From the NCBI GenBank assembly GCA_963715745.1, contig OY970271.1:2542001-2606000 (forward strand): 64,000 bases of DNA, in the 5' to 3' direction. This document shows, piece by piece, positions 55,041 through 64,000 of this stretch; the first letter of the stretch is position 1; every line of letters starts with the position of its first letter. The stretch comes from CAWGJF01 sp963715745 (GTDB taxonomy: Bacteria; Bacteroidota; Ignavibacteria; Ignavibacteriales; Ignavibacteriaceae). The notes under the pieces are model-generated. The model was not told the origin of the DNA. It worked only from the letters and a program-made list of their open reading frames with translations, and ran no database searches. Position numbers and translations under genes: made by a program.

Positions 55041-55688
55041 CTAATAAGATTGCAGAAAAGGATTATTTTTTCTTTCAAAACCTATTGAGCTTTTTTCACC
55101 ATGTCCAGGATAAATTTCAACATCATCAGGAAGCATCATTAACTTTGTATTGATAGAATTCATCAATGTATTATAATTTCCACCCCATAAATCAGTTCGT
55201 CCAATACTTTCTTTAAATAATACATCACCGGTTATACAAATTTTTTCTTTTTCAAAATATAAACAAAACTCACCTGGCGTGTGTCCCGGTGTAAACAAAA
55301 ACTTGCCATTAATTTTTCCAAGTAAAATTTGTTCGTCCTCATTTATAAATTCATCTGGTATCGGCGGAGTATTCATCATCATCCCAAACGCTGCACCCTG
55401 ACCTTCGGCACTCTTCAATAATTCCAAATCTTCTGATGGAGCCAGAAAGACAGGATTAAATTTCTTTTTAACAAATTTCAGTCCCAGAATGTGATCAATA
55501 TGACAATGGGTATTAATTAAATATTTTACTGAAAGATTATTTTGTTCAATAAAATCACTCAGCTTTTTATCTTCTTCAGCATTTGAATTTCCCGGATCAA
55601 TTACCGCGGCTTCATTGCTTTCATCATCCCAAACAATAATCGTATTCTCCATAAAATCATTAAATGTAAATACATGAACTTTAAGCAT
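55041..55688 (-). CDS. Metallo-beta-lactamase-fold hydrolase (glyoxalase II-like)
   Basis: 215 residues. Metal ligands LINTHCHIDHILG (HxHxDH), FTPGHTPGEFC and CITGDVLF with a final IYPGHG (His). The size and motifs fit glyoxalase II-like or persulfide-dioxygenase-like members; the long C-terminal helices of true glyoxalase II are lacking. Substrate unknown. Its start is 3 bases after the aroC stop, so the two are likely co-transcribed. Confidence 0.85.
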   Translation of the reverse strand: MLKVHVFTFNDFMENTIIVWDDESNEAAVIDPGNSNAEEDKKLSDFIEQNNLSVKYLINTHCHIDHILGLKFVKKKFNPVFLAPSEDLELLKSAEGQGAAFGMMMNTPPIPDEFINEDEQILLGKINGKFLFTPGHTPGEFCLYFEKEKICITGDVLFKESIGRTDLWGGNYNTLMNSINTKLMMLPDDVEIYPGHGEKSSIGFERKNNPFLQSY

Positions 55689-55691
55689 TTA

Positions 55692-56888
55692 TTATTTAAA
55701 CCTTTTTTGAATCATTTTGTTAAAATTTTTATAGTTTGACTTTGTTTCTTCTATTGAGTCTCCCCCAAATTTGATAAGCATATTCTTTGCCAAAATCCAT
55801 GCAAGTGCGTGTTCCGATATAACAGCACAGGAGGGTACTGCAACAAAATCACTTCGCTCACGTCTTGATGAAACTTTTTTCATTGTTTTTATATCAACTG
55901 ACTGAAGAGGAGACATAAGAGTAGCAATTGGCTTCATTGCTGATCGGATTATTATAGGCATTCCGTTGGTTATTCCGCCTTCAATTCCACCGGCACGGTT
56001 TGTTTTACGCATCAATCTTTTATTCTTAGTAATTATTTCATCGTGCACATTGCTTCCAGGTTTTTCTGAACCAGTAAAACCTTTACCAATTTCAACACCT
56101 TTTACAGCATTGATTGACATTATTGCTGAAGCTATTTCCGCATTAATTTTTCTGTCTGATTGCATAAAACTTCCCAACCCTACGGGAACACCAAGTGCGA
56201 CTGTAATAATTGTTCCACCAAGTGTATCTCCTTTTTTCTTTGCAACTTTAATTCGAGAAATAATTTTGTCTTCCTGCTTCTTGTCCGTAACTCTTAACTG
56301 ACTTTTCTCTGCTAATCTAAAAAGACTAAGAAAGTATGCTTCATTTAAGCATTGATTTTCCTGCATTTCATACATTAAATCTAAATCAGAATAAATTCCA
56401 CCGATATTCTCAACTACACTTCCAATGACAATTCCGAATTCTCTTAAAAATATTTTTGCAATTGAGCCGGCAGCTACACGTGCTGCAGTTTCTCTTGCGC
56501 TTGATCTTTCAATAGAATTTCTGATATCATCAAAATTGTATTTTAAAGTTCCGACCAAATCAGCATGACCGGGTCTTGGCACCTTAATTATATCTACTTT
56601 ACCAGATTTGTTTTCAATTGACATTACATCCTGCCAATTCTCCCAATCTTTGTTTTTTATTGACATAGAAATTGGTGAGCCAAGAGTTTTTCCAAACCGA
56701 ATTCCACTTAAAATCTCAGCTGTATCAGATTCAATTTTCATTCTTGCTCCGCGGCCATATCCGCCCTGTCTTCTTTTTAATTCCCCATTAATTTCATCCG
56801 GATTGATTTTTAGGTTTGAAGGAAATCCTTCGACAATAACAGTCAAAGCTTTTCCGTGTGATTCGCCGGCAGTTAGGTATCTTATCAT
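55692..56888 (-). CDS. aroC: Chorismate synthase
   Basis: About 398 residues from the ATG at 56886-56888 (MIRYLTAGESHG, the usual family start); an upstream TTG (56910-56912) is in frame but lies at the edge of the terminator's T tract. GRGARMKIESD, RPGHADLVGTLKY, SSARETAARVAAGS and GGIEGGITNGMPI are the FMN/EPSP-binding blocks. Makes chorismate from EPSP, last step of the shikimate pathway, and so supplies the PabB-PabC enzyme also encoded in this window. Confidence 0.93.
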   Translation of the reverse strand: MIRYLTAGESHGKALTVIVEGFPSNLKINPDEINGELKRRQGGYGRGARMKIESDTAEILSGIRFGKTLGSPISMSIKNKDWENWQDVMSIENKSGKVDIIKVPRPGHADLVGTLKYNFDDIRNSIERSSARETAARVAAGSIAKIFLREFGIVIGSVVENIGGIYSDLDLMYEMQENQCLNEAYFLSLFRLAEKSQLRVTDKKQEDKIISRIKVAKKKGDTLGGTIITVALGVPVGLGSFMQSDRKINAEIASAIMSINAVKGVEIGKGFTGSEKPGSNVHDEIITKNKRLMRKTNRAGGIEGGITNGMPIIIRSAMKPIATLMSPLQSVDIKTMKKVSSRRERSDFVAVPSCAVISEHALAWILAKNMLIKFGGDSIEETKSNYKNFNKMIQKRFK

Positions 56889-56912
56889 AAAATATGAAGT
56901 AGTTTTCCTCAA

Positions 56913-56949
56913 ATATAAAAAAAACGTCCCGATAAATTCGGGACGTTTT
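56913..56949 (-). terminator. Rho-independent terminator of the DegP-type gene
   Basis: AAAACGTCCCGA (56949-56938 on the minus strand) pairs with TCGGGACGTTTT (56932-56921), a 12-bp stem with a 5-base loop and a T-rich tail. It lies 25 bases after the protease stop and directly before aroC, so aroC needs its own promoter or readthrough. Confidence 0.88.
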
Positions 56950-56973
56950 AATATTTTTCTTTTTATTATTTAG

Positions 56974-58461
56974 TTATTCGGGAATTTCAAGTCCAACAAA
57001 TCTTGCATTTCCTTTGTCATCAATCACCCTCAACAGAACTGCTTTTCCTTTTTTGTCATTTAAATATTTCTTGAAGTCTTTAACATCAGAGACTTTGTCT
57101 CTGTCTACTTCAGTAATTACAAGTCCGGCAATCAAATGCTGATCTTCTGATTTACTGAATTGTTCTACATTTGTTATAAGTACACCTTCCTCGACATTGA
57201 AATCTTTTTTATCTCTGTCAGTAAGGTTTTTAACTGTTAACCCCAGATTATCAAATGTTGCGGAAGTGACTTTAGAATCAGATTCAGAATTCTTTGATTT
57301 ACTGTCAACTACCGGTTCAGTTTTTGTATCTTCATCTCTTGCTTTAAGAGTTACTTTTCTATCAAAAGTTTCACCATCGCGATAAATCTTAAGAGTAACA
57401 GTCGTACCGGCTGATTTTGCTGCAACATAACTTTGTAATTCATTTGGTCTGTTTACTTCTTTACCATCTATTGCAAGAATTACGTCTCCTGCTCTTAAAT
57501 CAGAATTTGCAGCAGCACCGTCATCTAATATTCCCTGGATAATTACTCCTTTAGGTTTATCCATATTCAGTGATTTTGCAATAGCGTTATCAACTTCACC
57601 GATATTAATACCAATGTAGCCTCTGCTAACTTTACCGTGAGCAATTAAATCTTTTGCAACAGCTTTAACCAGGTTGATCGGGATGGCAAACCCATAACCA
57701 ATATATGTTCCTGTTCCACCGGCAGCAATTGCAGTATTTACACCAATCACTGCACCTGAAAGATCAACAAGAGCACCACCGCTGTTTCCCGGGTTAATAG
57801 CTGCATCAGTCTGAATAAAGTTTTCAACTCCGTAGCTGTCTCTTATTAAACCAAGTGACCCTCTTCCGATTGCACTTACAATTCCTGCAGTAACAGTTGA
57901 ACTAAGTGAAAGCGGATTTCCTATTGCCATTACCCACTGACCAACTTTTAAATCATCTGAATCACCTAAGTAAGCAACGGGTAAATCTTTTGCATCAATT
58001 TTTACAACAGCCAGATCAGTTAACGGGTCGGTTCCAACAACAGTTGCATCAAAAGTTCTTTTGTCCGATAATCCGACAGTAACTTTTGTTGCTCCTTCAA
58101 CTACGTGATTATTTGTTACTATATAACCATCATCAGAAATTATAATTCCGCTGCCTGATCCTTTTTGTTCCTTCGGCATATCTTTAAATGGCGGGAAGAA
58201 AAACCAATCGCTGTGAGGATTTGATCTTTCTGAAACTACTGTTATTTGTACGATTTGCGGTGTGACTTTGTTAGCGGTTTCAATGAATGCCTGACTAAAT
58301 GAGGATGCATCTGCATCGAGAGTTACCGGTGGTTTGTTTGCACCAAGCATTACGTCAGCAAGACTTGGCCTAACTAATCCAAAACCTGATACCAGTATTG
58401 CGCCAAATAGCACACCAACTGCTAATAATACGATAGCGCCAAAGATTCCTTTAATTTTCAT
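56974..58461 (-). CDS. degP: Do/DegP-family periplasmic serine protease
   Basis: 495 residues. N-terminal membrane/signal segment (5-30, IFGAIVLLAVGVLFGAILVSG), then a trypsin-like domain with His in DGYIVTNNHVVEGA, Asp in DPLTDLAVVKID and Ser in INPGNSGGALVDL, and two PDZ domains (~280-375 and ~405-495, separated by an acidic Ser-rich linker). Degrades or refolds damaged envelope proteins. Ribosome site GGAGG 11 bases before ATG. The charged linker TKTEPVVDSKSKNSESDSK is longer than usual. Confidence 0.92.
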   Translation of the reverse strand: MKIKGIFGAIVLLAVGVLFGAILVSGFGLVRPSLADVMLGANKPPVTLDADASSFSQAFIETANKVTPQIVQITVVSERSNPHSDWFFFPPFKDMPKEQKGSGSGIIISDDGYIVTNNHVVEGATKVTVGLSDKRTFDATVVGTDPLTDLAVVKIDAKDLPVAYLGDSDDLKVGQWVMAIGNPLSLSSTVTAGIVSAIGRGSLGLIRDSYGVENFIQTDAAINPGNSGGALVDLSGAVIGVNTAIAAGGTGTYIGYGFAIPINLVKAVAKDLIAHGKVSRGYIGINIGEVDNAIAKSLNMDKPKGVIIQGILDDGAAANSDLRAGDVILAIDGKEVNRPNELQSYVAAKSAGTTVTLKIYRDGETFDRKVTLKARDEDTKTEPVVDSKSKNSESDSKVTSATFDNLGLTVKNLTDRDKKDFNVEEGVLITNVEQFSKSEDQHLIAGLVITEVDRDKVSDVKDFKKYLNDKKGKAVLLRVIDDKGNARFVGLEIPE

Positions 58462-58528
58462 TTTTCATTACCTCCAATTGAATGTATTAATCTATATTAA
58501 TCAGAACCTGGTATCAAGTACTATAAAT

Positions 58529-59272
58529 TTACTCCTGAAACATTTTTAATGACTGTATTCCTTTAAAATCAGTAAAATGATATTTTAAATGATCTTCCAT
58601 CAAATTAATTGCCACCGAATATACGTTTTTATTAAAAGTTTCTGCTGATTCATTATAATTTAGACAATTCAAATAATTGAAAAGTTCCTTTTTTACTTCA
58701 AATTTATATACCGTTCTCCCCTTACATTTGCCGCAGATCAAACCTTTATCAAAACTGTAATAAATACCTTCTGTTAAAAAGTCATTCTTACCGCAAATAG
58801 GGCATTTTTCCAGGTGAAGTTCAAACCCTAGTTCTTTTAAGAAATAAAAGAGAAACCGTCCAAAAGTTATTTCCGGATCTTCATTCGATGCGTTAAATCT
58901 GTTCAGGATTCTAACAATTGCACTGAACAATTTTTTATTCGCTTCATTATCCGGAATAAGCTTATTTATTAATTCAATTACAGCATAAGAATATTTTAGC
59001 TTCTCAATGTCTTCCTTCAAATCGGGGAAATAATTTATCGATTCTGCATCAGAAATGAGCTGCAAATCTCTTGATTCTTTATTGTAATAAATTATGCGTA
59101 CATGGTTTAAAGGGTCAACAATTTTTCCAGTCCTGGATTTTGGCGAACGAGCTCCTTTTACTATTACAGATATTTTTCCAAAGTCTTCTGTAAAAAGATT
59201 TGCAATCTTACTTGTATCTCTATAATCAAGTTTACTGAGAACAATTGCTTCAGTTTTTATTATTTCACTCAT
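58529..59272 (-). CDS. recO: DNA repair protein RecO
   Basis: 247 residues. N-terminal OB fold (KTEAIVLSKLDYRDTSKIAN and KGARSPKSRTG) and a helical C-terminal domain with a Zn-binding Cys set (CPICGKNDF and ICGKCKGR). It loads RecA on SSB-coated DNA with RecR. The start overlaps mtnA by 4 bases. Confidence 0.92.
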   Translation of the reverse strand: MSEIIKTEAIVLSKLDYRDTSKIANLFTEDFGKISVIVKGARSPKSRTGKIVDPLNHVRIIYYNKESRDLQLISDAESINYFPDLKEDIEKLKYSYAVIELINKLIPDNEANKKLFSAIVRILNRFNASNEDPEITFGRFLFYFLKELGFELHLEKCPICGKNDFLTEGIYYSFDKGLICGKCKGRTVYKFEVKKELFNYLNCLNYNESAETFNKNVYSVAINLMEDHLKYHFTDFKGIQSLKMFQE

Positions 59273-60288
59273 ATTATAAAATTGTAAGGAAAATTGAAAA
59301 CACCTTCTTCGGTGATTATTGCTTTTATCAGGTGAGATGGGGTTACATCAAAAGCCGGTGTGAATGCAGAATAATTCTCTTTTGTAATTTTTATATCTCC
59401 AATTGTAAAAAGTTCGGATTTATTTCGCTGCTCAATTTGAATTTCTTTTCCTGATGCTATTTTTCTGTCTATTGTTGTTGAAGGAGCTGCAATATAAAAC
59501 GGAATATTGTGCTGGTAAGCCAGAACAGCAAGAGTAAATGTTCCGATTTTGTTTGCACTGTCACCGTTCAAAGCTATTCTATCAGCTCCTGTTATAACCA
59601 GATCAATTTTTTTCTGTTGCATTAAAACTGCTGCTGAAGAATCAGTCTGAATTGAAAACGGAATTCCACATTTATCAAGTTCAAAAGCAGTTAGTCTAGA
59701 ACCTTGCAGAAGCGGTCTTGTTTCATCAGCATAAACATGGTTTATTAATCCATTTTCGAAAGCTGTTTTAATAACACTAAATGCAGTACCTTCACCGGCA
59801 GTTGCAAGTTTACCTGTATTGCAATGCGTAAGAACGGAAGATTTTGTTTTAAAGAGAGCCAACCCGTTTTTACCAATTTTTTCACAATACTCAATATCTT
59901 TTTGATGAATTTCTTTTGCGCGTTTTATAAGTACATCATATAAATTTGAAGGAGATTCATTATTCAGGTATGCAGTTTTTAATTCATCCAAAGCATAAAA
60001 CAAATTTACGGCTGTAGGTCTTGTTGAAGCTAATCTTTTATAAACTGCACTAAATAATTCGGGAGTGAATTTTTCTGAATATTTAAAAGCAAGTGCAACT
60101 GCATAAGCTGCAGAAATTCCAATTAGTGGAGCACCTCTTATTTCAAGTCTTTCAATCGCTTCAGCAATTCGTTCATAGTTATCGGTCTTAATATAATTCT
60201 CTTCAAGAGGAAGTTTGGTCTGATCAAGAAATTCCAGAAATCCATTCTCATCAAACCTGACTGAAAAGTAATCACTCTTCTTCATCAA
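59269..60288 (-). CDS. mtnA: S-methyl-5-thioribose-1-phosphate isomerase
   Basis: 339 residues, eIF2B-like fold. Catalytic Cys in VLTHCNTGKLATAGEGTA (about residue 155) and catalytic Asp in VITGADRIALNGDSANKIG (about residue 235); RGAPLIGISAAY is the substrate loop. Converts methylthioribose 1-phosphate (or 5-deoxyribose 1-phosphate) to the ribulose form in S-adenosylmethionine by-product salvage. Overlaps the PfkB kinase gene by 17 bases, suggesting joint function. No other salvage gene (mtnP, mtnB, mtnC) is in the window. Confidence 0.9.
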   Translation of the reverse strand: MMKKSDYFSVRFDENGFLEFLDQTKLPLEENYIKTDNYERIAEAIERLEIRGAPLIGISAAYAVALAFKYSEKFTPELFSAVYKRLASTRPTAVNLFYALDELKTAYLNNESPSNLYDVLIKRAKEIHQKDIEYCEKIGKNGLALFKTKSSVLTHCNTGKLATAGEGTAFSVIKTAFENGLINHVYADETRPLLQGSRLTAFELDKCGIPFSIQTDSSAAVLMQQKKIDLVITGADRIALNGDSANKIGTFTLAVLAYQHNIPFYIAAPSTTIDRKIASGKEIQIEQRNKSELFTIGDIKITKENYSAFTPAFDVTPSHLIKAIITEEGVFNFPYNFII

Positions 60289-61189
60289 ATCTCGAAAGTT
60301 TCATAAATTCACGGAATCTGTCTTGTATCCGCAAATAAGATAAATCCTCAAGCCCGTTTGTACTGAATTTTTCGACACAAAAAGATGCCATTGAACTTCC
60401 ATAAACAACTGCTCTTTTCATATTTTCCGGCGAAAGATCACGGGTTTTGTGTAGATATCCTGTAAATCCACCGGCAAAAGTATCACCTGCACCGGTCGGA
60501 TCAAAAATACTTTCCATTGGATAAGCCGGCGCAGAAAAAATAGTATCATTTGTGAAGAGCATTGCGCCGTGCTCCCCTTTTTTAATAATCAAAATTTCAG
60601 GTCCCATTTCCCTGATTATTTTAGCTGCTTTAATAAGGTTTGGCTCATTAGAAAGCAGCCTTGCTTCAGAATCATTAATTATTAATACACTTACCCTTTT
60701 CAATAATTTTATAAGCTCATCTTTCATTCCTTCAATCCAGTAATTCATTGTATCGCATACTACAAACTGTGGATTATCAAGTTGATCGAGAACACGAGAC
60801 TGTAAAACCGGATCAATATTTCCAAGACAAACATATTTTGCTTTTTTATAATTATCAGGAATAACAGGATCAAATTTTTCAAATACATTTAAATCAGTAA
60901 AGAGCGTATCCCTTACATTTAAATCATAATGATACTTTCCTCCCCATCGGAATGTTTTTCCTCCTTCTACAATTTGTAACCCTTCAAGATCAACTCCATG
61001 CTCTTCCATAAGGTCAATATATTTTTTAGGAAAATCACTTCCTACAACTCCAACCATATTAACAGGAGAAGAAAAATAACTTGCAGCAATTGAAATGTAA
61101 GTTGCTGATCCACCCAAAGCATCTTCAACTTTATCAAAAGGCGTTTCAACTGTATCCAGCCCTAGTGAACCGACAATTAGTAAACCCAA
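60272..61189 (-). CDS. PfkB-family sugar/nucleoside kinase
   Basis: 305 residues of the ribokinase family. N-terminal GGSATYISIAASYF and the C-terminal DPTGAGDTFAGGFTGYL (catalytic Asp in GAGD) are intact, as is IIKKGEHGAML. Substrate unknown; the overlap with mtnA suggests a methylthioribose, 5-deoxyribose or adenosine kinase-like role in salvage, but this is context only. First gene of the kinase-mtnA-recO run; 61190-61310 upstream holds a likely promoter that I cannot define. Confidence 0.85.
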   Translation of the reverse strand: MGLLIVGSLGLDTVETPFDKVEDALGGSATYISIAASYFSSPVNMVGVVGSDFPKKYIDLMEEHGVDLEGLQIVEGGKTFRWGGKYHYDLNVRDTLFTDLNVFEKFDPVIPDNYKKAKYVCLGNIDPVLQSRVLDQLDNPQFVVCDTMNYWIEGMKDELIKLLKRVSVLIINDSEARLLSNEPNLIKAAKIIREMGPEILIIKKGEHGAMLFTNDTIFSAPAYPMESIFDPTGAGDTFAGGFTGYLHKTRDLSPENMKRAVVYGSSMASFCVEKFSTNGLEDLSYLRIQDRFREFMKLSRFDEEE

Positions 61190-61310
61190 TGTTAAGACCT
61201 ATAATTTTTGTGAAAGGATGTTCAAAAATAAAAAAATGATTTGGCAATGCATAAATATGGGCTATGTATAATTTCTGAATGATAAATACATCACAAGCAA
61301 TTCAACTATT

Positions 61311-64000
61311 TTAGAAATATGCTCTTGCTTCAGCCCGTGCAGTGTGAATGACTCTTCCTTTTCCCTGCCATCTGCCATCATAGCTTATGGTTGTTTGAAG
61401 AAATGATGCTATCCTGTAATCGAAATTAAGCCTCCAGTAATAATTTTTACCGAGTTGATTTCCACCTGTTAATTCAAATGGGATATAATTTTCAGAAGTG
61501 TTTGCAATTAGTTCATCTCGTTCAATTTCAATTCTTAACCTCCCCGTGCCTGCAAATGAAAGATTAAACCTTAGAGTTTGTGAATTTATATCAATAACAG
61601 TTGGGTTATCGGGAAATTTATCTTCACTTTTCCCCGCTTTTAGTTTAAAACCCACTTCAATACTGTTGTATGGTCTGTATGAAAAATCTGTTGTAATACT
61701 ATTATCAGTTATGCGTCTGCTTTGCAGTGACGAAACAGGTGCCGATAAATTATCTGTCATATTAACAAGGTCAGTCTGGTTACTTACTTCCTTAACCATT
61801 CTAAACCTTATTCTCAAGCTTCTTTCTCTGTTGTATCCTCTCTGTACACCAGTGTTAAAATCATTTAAGGATTTCTGTTGTGTAAATCGAAATCTGAATG
61901 AAAGATCCTGCCGGTTTTCATTAATAAAAACATCCTGCTGGATATAATTTGAGCCGCGAATTGTAACACTGTCTCTCTGGAAATATTTAAAGTTTAAAAG
62001 ATAAATTCTGGAAAGAACTGTCTCTTTAGTTATTTCCTCTATTCTCCAGAATGTTTCTGTTGAAAGTGGTGAAAGAATTGTACCTACGAACGTATTTTTA
62101 TCAAATATATCTTCATAATTAATTTTCCATCTTGTGCTGGTCTTTAAATCAATTATAGGAAACAATTCATCGGTTGGTAAAGTAAGCTGAATATAATCCC
62201 CATCATACTGCGTTAATTGAAATTCATTTTCGTCAGCTATTCCGTTATTATTTAAATCACCAAGATATTTATAATTGCCGGTCCCCTGTTCAACTCTTAC
62301 AAAGACTCTTTCCTGTCTTGGCTGCTTTTTTGTTGAAACTTCATAGTATAAATCTCCATTAAGAATTTTTTCCCAGAAGCGAAATCTTGTTTGTGATCTA
62401 ATAAGAATCTGTTCGGTATTAAGTGAACCGCTTTGAACAAATTTATCTGTGTATGTCTTATTTCTTAATGTAAGATTAAGAGTTGAATTTACTTCTTCAA
62501 TTCCCCGGTAAGTTAATTCGTAAAACTGTGCACGCGCCTGTGATTCTTTCAACATTATTCCATTTAAAGGCAGGTAATCATCACGCAAAGAATATTTAAA
62601 TGTAAAATCAAATCCGCCAAGCTGCATAAGACTTATGTATGGATTTAATTCATAATACTTCAGACTGCTTCCGAGCAATGAATCTTTAGTAGCCTTTTTA
62701 TCAGTCTTATCTTCTGCTAGAATGTTTACACCGGGTTTCAATTTCCAGTAAATATAATACGCATCTGCAGTATGCCGGAACCATTTACTAAGATTTATAA
62801 CATTTCTGCTATCAACATAATCCAGGTTGTAATAAACATTGTATGATTCATTATCTGAAAATTTAATGACATTATTGTACCTGTCCGATCTGAAATCATC
62901 ACCTCTTTTTAAAAATCCGGCTGATGATGTAATGTTCAGTTCACTAATCGGGATTAAGTTTAATTTGAATTCCCTGAATTGCTCATCCTGATTCTGATTC
63001 GAACCGGTGGTGTTATAGAGCCTGTCGAATTCAACTTCATTAAATCTGTCTGTTGAAGTAAATCTTTTCTGAACAAATCTGTCTTTATAGGATGCACCGA
63101 TTTTTCCAAGTGATAATTTCCCGATATTTACTTCTGAAGGTAGAATCCTCAAATTAATATTAGTTGCAAAACCAAAATCATCACCTTTATTTAATTCTGA
63201 AAAACGATTTTTATCCCACAAGCTTCCGGCATATTCAAGATCAAGCTGTATGTTATCAGCCGGTTTAACAGAGACAGTCATATTTGCAAGCTGTTTCTGC
63301 TGCGGTACCGGAAGAAAAATTATTGGATTGTAGCTGCCCTGGTTTATTCCGACAAAAAAATAGTTTCCTAAACTTTCCCGGTTATAATCTCCTTTACCCT
63401 GCCCGACATAACTGAATGAAACATTGTAAAGTGAGAGTGAATCTCCCGGATTATAAACATAGTAAGTATAATTTTGATTGTTGATTACTGTATCTACTGC
63501 CTGGTAAATACCTTTTACATTTCCAAGCGAATCAGGCACAGCAAGCGAAACACCGGACTTAATTTCTTTTAACGGATCATCACCTGCATTTTTAAGTATC
63601 TGTTTATCTTCGTCCGAAAGTGAAAAGTCTATCGGAGCATCCTGATCATCACCTTCCTGAAGAAACTGAACACCTATTTTTAACCTGTCATTAATTAATT
63701 CTGAATTTGCTCCCGCTCCGAAAAAGTTTCTGGAATACCTTCTGTCAGTATATTCAAAATCAACTGAGATTCTGCTTGCATTTGTTATCAGTCTATTAGT
63801 TGTGAATGTAATTGTGGCATTTGCGTACTCGATTGTGTAATCATTATTTTCACCGCGGGTCATTTCTATTCCATCAAGAAAAACTTTTTCTGTACCTGCA
63901 AGAACAATAATATTTTTTTCTCCGTTAAGACCGGTTAACTGGTACGGACCCTGAACTCCATCAGTTCCATTGAAATTATTCGTATTAAATTTTCCCCTTG
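61311..64000 (-). CDS. Large outer-membrane barrel-like protein of unknown function, N-terminus outside the window
   Basis: At least 896 codons; the frame stays open to base 64000. Upstream of the first in-window ATG (63863) it reads QGPYQLTGLNGEKNIIVLAG and TEKVFLDGIEMTRGEN, so the real start is off the edge. The pattern 'VLAGTEKVFLDG..(M)TRGENNDYTIEY' is a small repeat-like beta domain found in giant envelope proteins of the FCB group. The rest (about 850 residues) is alternating aromatic strands typical of an outer-membrane barrel, ending ARAEARAYF. Function unknown. Confidence 0.75.
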   Translation of the reverse strand, partial: RGKFNTNNFNGTDGVQGPYQLTGLNGEKNIIVLAGTEKVFLDGIEMTRGENNDYTIEYANATITFTTNRLITNASRISVDFEYTDRRYSRNFFGAGANSELINDRLKIGVQFLQEGDDQDAPIDFSLSDEDKQILKNAGDDPLKEIKSGVSLAVPDSLGNVKGIYQAVDTVINNQNYTYYVYNPGDSLSLYNVSFSYVGQGKGDYNRESLGNYFFVGINQGSYNPIIFLPVPQQKQLANMTVSVKPADNIQLDLEYAGSLWDKNRFSELNKGDDFGFATNINLRILPSEVNIGKLSLGKIGASYKDRFVQKRFTSTDRFNEVEFDRLYNTTGSNQNQDEQFREFKLNLIPISELNITSSAGFLKRGDDFRSDRYNNVIKFSDNESYNVYYNLDYVDSRNVINLSKWFRHTADAYYIYWKLKPGVNILAEDKTDKKATKDSLLGSSLKYYELNPYISLMQLGGFDFTFKYSLRDDYLPLNGIMLKESQARAQFYELTYRGIEEVNSTLNLTLRNKTYTDKFVQSGSLNTEQILIRSQTRFRFWEKILNGDLYYEVSTKKQPRQERVFVRVEQGTGNYKYLGDLNNNGIADENEFQLTQYDGDYIQLTLPTDELFPIIDLKTSTRWKINYEDIFDKNTFVGTILSPLSTETFWRIEEITKETVLSRIYLLNFKYFQRDSVTIRGSNYIQQDVFINENRQDLSFRFRFTQQKSLNDFNTGVQRGYNRERSLRIRFRMVKEVSNQTDLVNMTDNLSAPVSSLQSRRITDNSITTDFSYRPYNSIEVGFKLKAGKSEDKFPDNPTVIDINSQTLRFNLSFAGTGRLRIEIERDELIANTSENYIPFELTGGNQLGKNYYWRLNFDYRIASFLQTTISYDGRWQGKGRVIHTARAEARAYF

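Noticed and set aside
56889..56912. Upstream TTG start for aroC
   Set aside because: It sits at the T tract of the preceding terminator and adds eight residues not seen in the family; the ATG at 56888 gives the standard N-terminus.

Overview
The window is about one-third G+C, densely coded and mostly minus-strand, and it reads as a chromosomal segment of a free-living Gram-negative bacterium of the Bacteroidota/Chlorobi (FCB) group, most likely class Ignavibacteria. The main clue is two secreted proteins ending in a type IX secretion (T9SS) C-terminal sorting domain with the 'QNYPNPFNPTT/STKI' signature. Other clues are a TonB-dependent receptor, many lipoproteins, VCBS/UnbV repeat proteins and isolated ptsHI genes. 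No tRNA, rRNA, CRISPR array, prophage or intact insertion sequence was seen.

Layout. 1-5.2 kb: tyrosine catabolism operon (4-hydroxyphenylpyruvate dioxygenase, homogentisate dioxygenase, fumarylacetoacetase, a flavin-reductase-family protein, acetoacetate-CoA ligase cut by the window edge). 5.4-9.0 kb: endonuclease III, GlmM-like mutase, DUF58 protein and TPR lipoprotein. 9.1-14.6 kb: three exported proteins, two with T9SS tails and one vanadium-haloperoxidase-like lipoprotein, separated by good terminators. 14.8-20.0 kb: purE, comEC, an alkaline-phosphatase-superfamily metalloenzyme, dtd, prmC. 20.0-24.7 kb: an outer-membrane cassette with a PEGA protein, a BamB-like propeller lipoprotein and a large peptidase/propeller/Omp85-barrel fusion broken by a -1 frameshift. 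24.7-31.7 kb: PGI/PMI, ptsI, ptsH, polyprenyl synthase, type 2 IPP isomerase and a PabB-PabC fusion. 31.8-37.5 kb: a maltodextrin-type locus with two SLC45-like MFS carriers, an EamA permease and a GH13 amylase that also carries a -1 frameshift. 37.7-43.2 kb: an unknown lipoprotein, a small cytochrome c with a barrel protein, smpB, tyrS, pyruvoyl arginine decarboxylase and a TerC-family protein. 43.2-45.4 kb: an eroded island with two toxin-antitoxin modules around two pseudogenes (a decayed T9SS protein and the 3' end of a sodium symporter). 45.5-50.3 kb: a TPP-riboswitch-controlled thiamine operon (TonB receptor, thiamine pyrophosphokinase, SSS symporter). 50.3-64 kb: an eight-LysM lytic transglycosylase, acyl-CoA carboxylase beta subunit, MBL hydrolase, aroC, DegP-type protease, recO, mtnA, a PfkB kinase and the C-terminal part of a very large barrel-like protein.

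Most interesting points. (1) Two unrelated genes are each interrupted by the same kind of -1 discontinuity at a T-TTA-AAR heptamer. In one, a GGAGG lies 12 nt upstream, as in dnaX-type programmed frameshifting; homopolymer sequencing errors are the main alternative. (2) The interrupted gene encodes a surface-peptidase/propeller/Omp85 fusion overlapping a BamB-like lipoprotein gene, a possible undescribed outer-membrane module. (3) The riboswitch operon points to an SSS-family symporter as the thiamine (or precursor) importer, and a paralogous symporter fragment lies beside it. (4) The tyrosine operon lacks a recognisable maleylacetoacetate isomerase and carries a flavin-reductase-like gene instead.
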